This document shows, in pieces, positions 25,001 to 26,813 of a stretch of DNA of 26,813 nt. Location of the stretch: contig DGGS01000031.1 of the NCBI GenBank assembly GCA_002392325.1, positions 1-26,813 of the forward strand, written 5' to 3'. The translations under genes and the position numbers were made by a program. Each line of letters opens with the position of its first letter. The first letter of the stretch is position 1. The notes under the pieces are model-generated. The model saw nothing but the letters and a program-made list of their open reading frames with translations, did not search any database and was not told the origin of the DNA. This DNA comes from Bacteroidales bacterium UBA3868. GTDB lineage: Bacteria > Bacteroidota > Bacteroidia > Bacteroidales > WCHB1-69.

Positions 25001-26813
25001 GTTTCTGTAACCGTGAAAAACAACACGATGTCCGACACGGTTCGCAGCTTCACCGCTTCTTATCAAATGAGCGAAACGGCTGCTCCTGAAGATGTGGTTA
25101 CCGAAACTATTACTCCGACCGCTCCGATCATGCCTGGTGAAACCTATACTTTCAACTTTGCTACCGCACCTACTTTTGTTGATGGTTCCAACAACATCTA
25201 TGTTACCCTCAATTACGAAGGTGATGTTAATGAAGAGAACAATGTCATCTCTCTCCTTGACATCCGTCAGGTTTCTCCGGCAAGTGTTCCTTATGTACAA
25301 AACTTCTCCAGTGTTGTACTCGGTCGCGATGCTTGGACACAAGGCAGCGAAAACAACAACCCGAACTTGTGGAAGAACAGCAATGGTGTTATGACCTACA
25401 TGGACAACGACACCATGGCCGCTCAGAACTACTTCATCACGCATTGTATCGAGATTCCTGCCGGTCAAATGCAGATTTCTTATGACTACAATGCGCTCAG
25501 CAGCTTGTCTGAAAGCATGAATGTCTATATGGGTACCACTCCGGATATCGCATCCATGACCTTGATTGGTTCCCACACCGACTTCAGCAAGGCCGAAGAG
25601 GATTACACCTATGACTACCTCTTCAACAACGCCAACGAAGGTGTTTACTACATCGCTGTTGAGGCACTCAGCCAGGCAGGTAACATGGGTATTACCTTTG
25701 ACAATCTCAAGATTATGCCGATTATCGACGTGACCGTAACAGCTGGTCCTAACGGTACGGTTTCTCCGCTTGGTTTGGTTAAGGTTCCGTACAATGGTGA
25801 CCTCACCATCAACATCATTCCGGACAACATGTACCACACCGCTGGTGTTTGGGTTGACGGCGAGAGAGTGATGAACGAAGACCCGTTCAACGCAAGCTTC
25901 ATGATGTACACCTTGAGCAACATCACCGAGTCACATACGATCAATGTTGAGTTCAAGATGGAATTCCACATCAACAAATACGCTTACAACTACGACAGCA
26001 ACGATCCTGTGGTTGGCGGATATTTCGTGCCCGCTCACGCAGACACCTTGCTGAATCCTACCGGACATGTGGTTACCATGATTGCTGACGAGCACTACTC
26101 ACTGCACAGCTTGGTGGTGGGTATCACTCCTCCTGCATCTGAAGGCGCTATCATCGACGGTACCAATGTAATTGACGATGTGGTATATGATCCCGCTACC
26201 CGTACTTACACTTATACCTTCGATACGCTGTATGTATCCAACTACTATGTACAGGCATGCTTCAAGAAGGATACTGTTAACATCCACTATCGTGTGCTTA
26301 CAGGCGCTGGTATCTTTGACGGTGTGAATGTTGCCGCTGGCGAAAGCCACGACACTTGGGTGAACTACGGTTCTGACCACACCTCCACCATTGCTCCTGC
26401 CGACGGTTACTACACTATGGCAGTTACCGTGAATGCGCTGAATGCCGGCATCATTGACCACTATGACTTCGACAGCATTGTGACTACACAATATGTAACG
26501 GCTCAGTTCGGTCACAAGGTGACGGCTTCCATCCATAACCTCAACGATTTGAGTTATCTTGGCAGCGACGAGGTTCGCGGCACGATTGCTCCTGCAGAGC
26601 AAATGGTTCTCTCTGGCAGCAGCTGCAGCGTGAGCGGTACTGTTCAAGATCATTTCCACTTGAGCAGCTTCCTCGTGAATGGCGTGGATATGCTTTCCGA
26701 TGTTGTGTTCAACGGCAATGCCTACACCTTCACCATTGACTCATTGGTGGAGAACACCGACATTGTGGCTGAGGTTCAGATCGACCAGGTGGCCATCTAC
26801 TACATGGTGGACG
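16094..26813 (+). CDS. Giant modular secreted adhesin (FN3, cleaved-adhesin, CUB-like), 3' end outside window
   Basis: One frame runs from ATG 16094 to the window edge without a stop: at least 3573 residues. An N-terminal signal peptide (about 34 residues, ending VGNVVGQ) directs export. Order by base position: an N-terminal beta domain resembling the non-catalytic part of Bacteroidota secreted nucleases (16196-16636); a CHB_HEX_C-like domain with IYYTLDGSTPT (16645-16885); a DUF5689/OB-like domain (16886-17470); a cleaved-adhesin/choice-of-anchor-J segment (17480-17956), with further such segments near 19331-19712, 19984-20470, 23600-24118, 24393-24940 and 25273-25722; eleven FN3 modules between 17957 and 24392; a CUB-like module (20756-21085); paired IGTGT sandwiches and paired DSYGDGWNG modules; a CARDB-like stretch (24941-25272); divergent InlB-B-like repeats from 25730. 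Cleaved-adhesin domains are known from Porphyromonas gingipains and HagA. A role in adhesion and export by T9SS are inferred; the C-terminal sorting domain would lie outside. No catalytic motif was found. Confidence 0.88.
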   Translation, partial: MKKFDSFKTLTRTMQSFLAIVLVTLMAVGNVVGQTTYSHTITAKTWSDLGVQSLNGVDWTAASTSTPSSPYFGYNDDKGQQFGSNNNPYADLTLSTNGINGTITSVKVNTSGNANVVATLKVKVGDTYFTSGGEESVNITATATDYTFTGSAEGVISLEWDQPTNTRKAVYLKSIEVIYSSGAMAVATPVLAPVSGTYYSAPTVSITCETEGANIYYTLDGSTPTASSTLYTAPITVDSTMTVKAIAIMGTENSNVATATYTIPAYTALANIAAFKEQTSTTELFKINSDMTVIFQTADKYHTFVQDNSAAIYVYGTMDKAYNPGDVIPGGMYGNYALYKQMNELKPVAGAPLADGVRGTEVQPVVVTLADLIANYANYEGKLVTVENVTVGADHTFQNGSASGANVSQDTNTIQIYSTFKNISKSLTANQVINVTGLVIRYNNTIEIAPRSNSDIVVPFVEVPYVLDFDTNTDDLVLANGNATNKWYVGEAQGFDNNKLYISSTNGATNKYNVSATSNVKASRGIIIPAKGAVLSFTSRVNGEEGKDMLNVYLYNYTNDIINTTPTWKTTIVGENEWTEHTFPIPAAGAGKANLVFEWVNNNNGGEQFPAAIDNIQIVEAACAQPTAINATVSADTATITWTLSDSTQTAWTLEYKLVDHSEWYTVAATQPSVVLSGLQGSSVYDVRVKANCGDESSEWIEGQFEVGCLNGVVVMVDSTITIGTGTSTSTAYLFPGLWGWQYAAHLYDEITPGLLKDIAFYLNASSTTTGSSMKMWVKLVDAGYTMTASNTFASLVQGAREIYDGTPDFSTAGWIHFPISGNLNIPEGKSLLVLVRGIGCSVSGGCSKAYRYTSATNKVWYKNVDNADPGQEIAGTLTSYRANIQMTYSMPSVDCNDQLACETPASVTITNITTDAATVVWTGNADSYVLEYKTGENDWTAVTINDTTYTFSNLDQKTTYTVRVKAVCGENNNSLYTDEVEFTTTSVCPVVTDINTSNLSTTTTISWTPGGNETAWTLRFRPVGTTEWVTLNISGIPSTTFGGLLDQTDYEVEIMALCDPNDEDNQSSWAPYLFTSGCAAFELPYVEEFETTEIPACWTAENFTFDGTTAQATEAGQWLMTPPITVPASGNTYVVLDIKGSASILASYRGTALNRFDVIGNIANNDEMSHVIFQVPDTYKDKAVNFMFKANGPVTIETAEFTQCAFVPTDLTAYDPTNTTVELSWIGDNNNGWVVEYAEDGSDNWTTVNVEQTSDTAHYTLTGLTGATAYKFRVRTNCAGGSTSQPSNVATITTHCDPISVPFTAFSSNADANFNCWNNYYSGTYEDNGAFVAANNDMKMYNYYNRTTDAADNTAFGNVYAVLPKFDTTLNALQITFTTEQWTSNNNSKIQLGVVTDVNHPVETFRTLNEYNAGDNAATFTYILNNATDGNLAFRLLKDSLTQEVRVRDILVEYIPACQKPNNLVATPISESSMSLNWGIIGRQNNWDIKYKATQFSFNPDNDGTLATANLRPRILNNLEYGQYYTFYIRNHCSSTEQSEWVGPFTYKLEMNYNIVNAADITTCHGNVIYQADTTGDNTLIIRPSSTGSWVTLSGNVQLGAATLKVYDGTAVNTDKLIATFTGSSVVNLTPACATELTLKLENVGTTAPVINLAINCDEVPTCSAPSKPELDIETLTLTWEAGCWGTPESYNIQMMDATTGTTTDLTSTTNSLVVSMPNDHTITFKVQPVCDGENGDWSEVSDEYVKFACGAPTAVTATYNEGAQTATISWTPFMSTQRNFEVGYKLHDAFTWVTATVTNATTYTTAALDESQTYDVRVKAICSDEESEYITTTVETPCVTIHESSGIITLGEGTATNNYLPAYTLYNNTLSEQIYTSAEIGMSGTISSVAFYNGGTTKTPNIKLYLVHTDKTSFTSTTDWLTVTEREKVFEGDVTFTANEWTTITFTTPFEYDGISNLGLIVDENMQWSSGLACRVYNSTSNCAMYVYSDPTNYNAVGASYTANNRLSVKNQVQFNITGMMCDPVVSCPAPTVSDNVTVANGGATFTWTSNGTETEWTVVYTVDGGAEIVDTVTTTSYTLSNLEEGANHTVSFDVYANCTSQSEGSHLDKTFFVPCANSCDLVLNLTDSYGDGWNGNKISIYQDDALLGTATISSGNTANFTYSLCSGSDISLRWTTGSYPGECSMVLTHNGVQIYSGGAPSAGEFLSFEACPYCAAPGIASVDIDPDNATVVVTVANNPDAQTYQVVCVPTGSEPTSGIVVVANNNRQAIFNNLDLGATYDFYANVVCDATTTSEWSEPVTFTLPGCWSGCDYVISMEDSYGDGWNGSAIYVLIDNEVDSYVTLSSGSSDTQTITVCEGHEVSFVWVAGSYANEASFNITKNGERIANCSDASTLASQEILYTGYCGTPPTCLPPTDFMYSSLNATIWWTPVGTPQSYLLEYRHESEPTFTSVTVLDTFYTFTSLLSNEKYYFRVSAVCDPVAGDTSAWSATYYFTSPCLPLTVTEANPYTEGFEEYTGSGETELANCWYSNGAGYTASNGVKSPFVYVGYSAAAQSGNNSLEMKGNQGLVALPEFTNDINTLSITFWANRVSTSSTDTLQIGVITDLNDPTTFVPIQTLTSVSARGNNTFVGPIEFNNVPATGRIALRYTSTSSTQSWNLDDFTVFLTPTCFAPATPTVSDVTANTAKVSWTDPKHQGNYAIEYKEQDATTWTTVTGDTTYNVVLTGLNEATAYVVRIKTVCGAGDESLYTDEVPFSTIAYPATLPYHCSFDNEAENNRWQLVNGPATNKWFTGNATGNGDNNALYISNNEGAANEYTIASASGVVWAYRDIDVVPEYVYHLSFDWKGYGESSYDYMYVYVGDRSDVSASTSTTVTAPANTKQMVNPLRNSKYFNQNDSWATFTYELDSTFAGQKRIYFCWKNDNSAGTQPPAAVDNISIIALNKDLVAEAIKPISDNCDLSNAEVSVTVKNNTMSDTVRSFTASYQMSETAAPEDVVTETITPTAPIMPGETYTFNFATAPTFVDGSNNIYVTLNYEGDVNEENNVISLLDIRQVSPASVPYVQNFSSVVLGRDAWTQGSENNNPNLWKNSNGVMTYMDNDTMAAQNYFITHCIEIPAGQMQISYDYNALSSLSESMNVYMGTTPDIASMTLIGSHTDFSKAEEDYTYDYLFNNANEGVYYIAVEALSQAGNMGITFDNLKIMPIIDVTVTAGPNGTVSPLGLVKVPYNGDLTINIIPDNMYHTAGVWVDGERVMNEDPFNASFMMYTLSNITESHTINVEFKMEFHINKYAYNYDSNDPVVGGYFVPAHADTLLNPTGHVVTMIADEHYSLHSLVVGITPPASEGAIIDGTNVIDDVVYDPATRTYTYTFDTLYVSNYYVQACFKKDTVNIHYRVLTGAGIFDGVNVAAGESHDTWVNYGSDHTSTIAPADGYYTMAVTVNALNAGIIDHYDFDSIVTTQYVTAQFGHKVTASIHNLNDLSYLGSDEVRGTIAPAEQMVLSGSSCSVSGTVQDHFHLSSFLVNGVDMLSDVVFNGNAYTFTIDSLVENTDIVAEVQIDQVAIYYMVD
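18221..18778 (+). repeat. IGTGT-type beta-sandwich module, copy 1
   Basis: Begins at the residues after the cysteine of the first FN3 module and contains TITIGTGTSTSTAYLFP, LLKDIAFYLN and a late region rich in W, Y and G. The start and the strand pattern match copy 2 at 21614-22180. Modules of this type are common in large Bacteroidota secreted proteins; their function is unknown to me. Confidence 0.6.
21614..22180 (+). repeat. IGTGT-type beta-sandwich module, copy 2
   Basis: Contains ITLGEGTATNNYLPAYTLYN, the SEQIYTSAEIGMSGTISSV segment and VAFYNGG, which align with copy 1 (IGTGTSTSTAYLFP and LLKDIAFYLN). It lies between FN3 modules 7 and 8 and uses noticeably more GGA, AGA, ATA and ACA codons than they do. 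Confidence 0.6.
22448..22744 (+). repeat. DSYGDGWNG module, copy 1
   Basis: About 99 residues: CDLVLNLTDSYGDGWNGN, then a beta-strand region, LCSGSDISLRWTTGSY, and closing cysteines. Bases 22488-22507 are identical to 23063-23082 in copy 2. The acidic D-x-Y-G-D-G-W-N-G loop looks suited to binding a metal ion such as calcium, which is inference. Confidence 0.65.
23024..23338 (+). repeat. DSYGDGWNG module, copy 2
   Basis: About 105 residues with the same plan as copy 1: CDYVISMEDSYGDGWNGS, strands, VCEGHEVSFVWVAGSY, and cysteines at the end. The two copies are separated by FN3 module 9, so an FN3-DSYGDGWNG pair appears to have been duplicated as a unit. Confidence 0.65.

Noticed and set aside
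24707..25837. Long minus-strand open frame (376 codons) opposite the adhesin
   Set aside because: It is a shadow of the strongly biased codon use of the plus-strand giant gene; the product is histidine/valine/arginine-rich without a recognisable domain and has no promoter-like sequence.
1..26813. tRNA, rRNA or insertion sequence
   Set aside because: No tRNA-like cloverleaf, conserved rRNA stretch, transposase motif or terminal inverted repeats were noticed on either strand; this is by eye only.

Overview
The window looks like a Bacteroidales (phylum Bacteroidota) chromosome segment of moderate G+C. Four things point that way. Several gene starts are preceded by the Bacteroidota -7 promoter element TAnnTTTG instead of an E. 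coli-type -10 box, and leaders are A/T-rich with few Shine-Dalgarno sequences. The block nusB / DUF1573 lipoprotein / yajC / ybbR-like / coaE is a familiar Bacteroidales order. GldB is a Bacteroidota-specific lipoprotein. The giant secreted adhesin at the right end is built from modules (cleaved-adhesin, FN3, CHB_HEX_C, DUF5689-like) typical of proteins exported by the type IX secretion system (T9SS). No tRNA, rRNA, CRISPR array or insertion sequence was seen.

Layout. (1) 1-378 is the C-terminal end of an MFS transporter, followed by a hairpin terminator. (2) 508-6736 is a tightly spaced plus-strand cell-wall elongation cluster: a lytic transglycosylase, a short-chain-type polyprenyl synthase, penicillin-binding protein 2, RodA, and a periplasmic-binding-fold protein of unknown ligand. 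(3) 6733-8717 on the minus strand is gpsA followed by a FemAB/GNAT-like acyltransferase, with its own promoter. (4) Plus strand again: a secreted alkaline phosphatase (start corrected to 8839), a membrane-anchored coiled-coil protein, then nusB, a DUF1573 lipoprotein, yajC, a one-repeat YbbR-like protein and coaE, closed by a strong hairpin at 14239-14281. (5) Minus strand: ssb and, with its own promoter, gldB (start corrected to 15859).

(6) The last 10.7 kb (16094 to the window end) is one uninterrupted plus-strand reading frame of at least 3573 codons with no stop before the edge. It encodes a signal peptide, an N-terminal block resembling the non-catalytic part of Bacteroidota secreted nucleases, at least six cleaved-adhesin-like segments, eleven cysteine-bearing FN3 modules, a CUB-like module, two copies of a DSYGDGWNG module, two copies of an IGTGT-type beta-sandwich, and divergent InlB-B-like repeats at the right edge. 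It is the most interesting object here: a very large, mosaic surface adhesin whose C-terminal sorting signal, if present, lies beyond the window. I read all of this frame codon by codon and saw no stop.

The envelope theme is consistent: wall synthesis in regions 1-2, phospholipid precursor supply by gpsA, protein export by yajC, GldB, and an abundant-looking surface protein. Family assignments are from motif recognition by eye; no database search was run.
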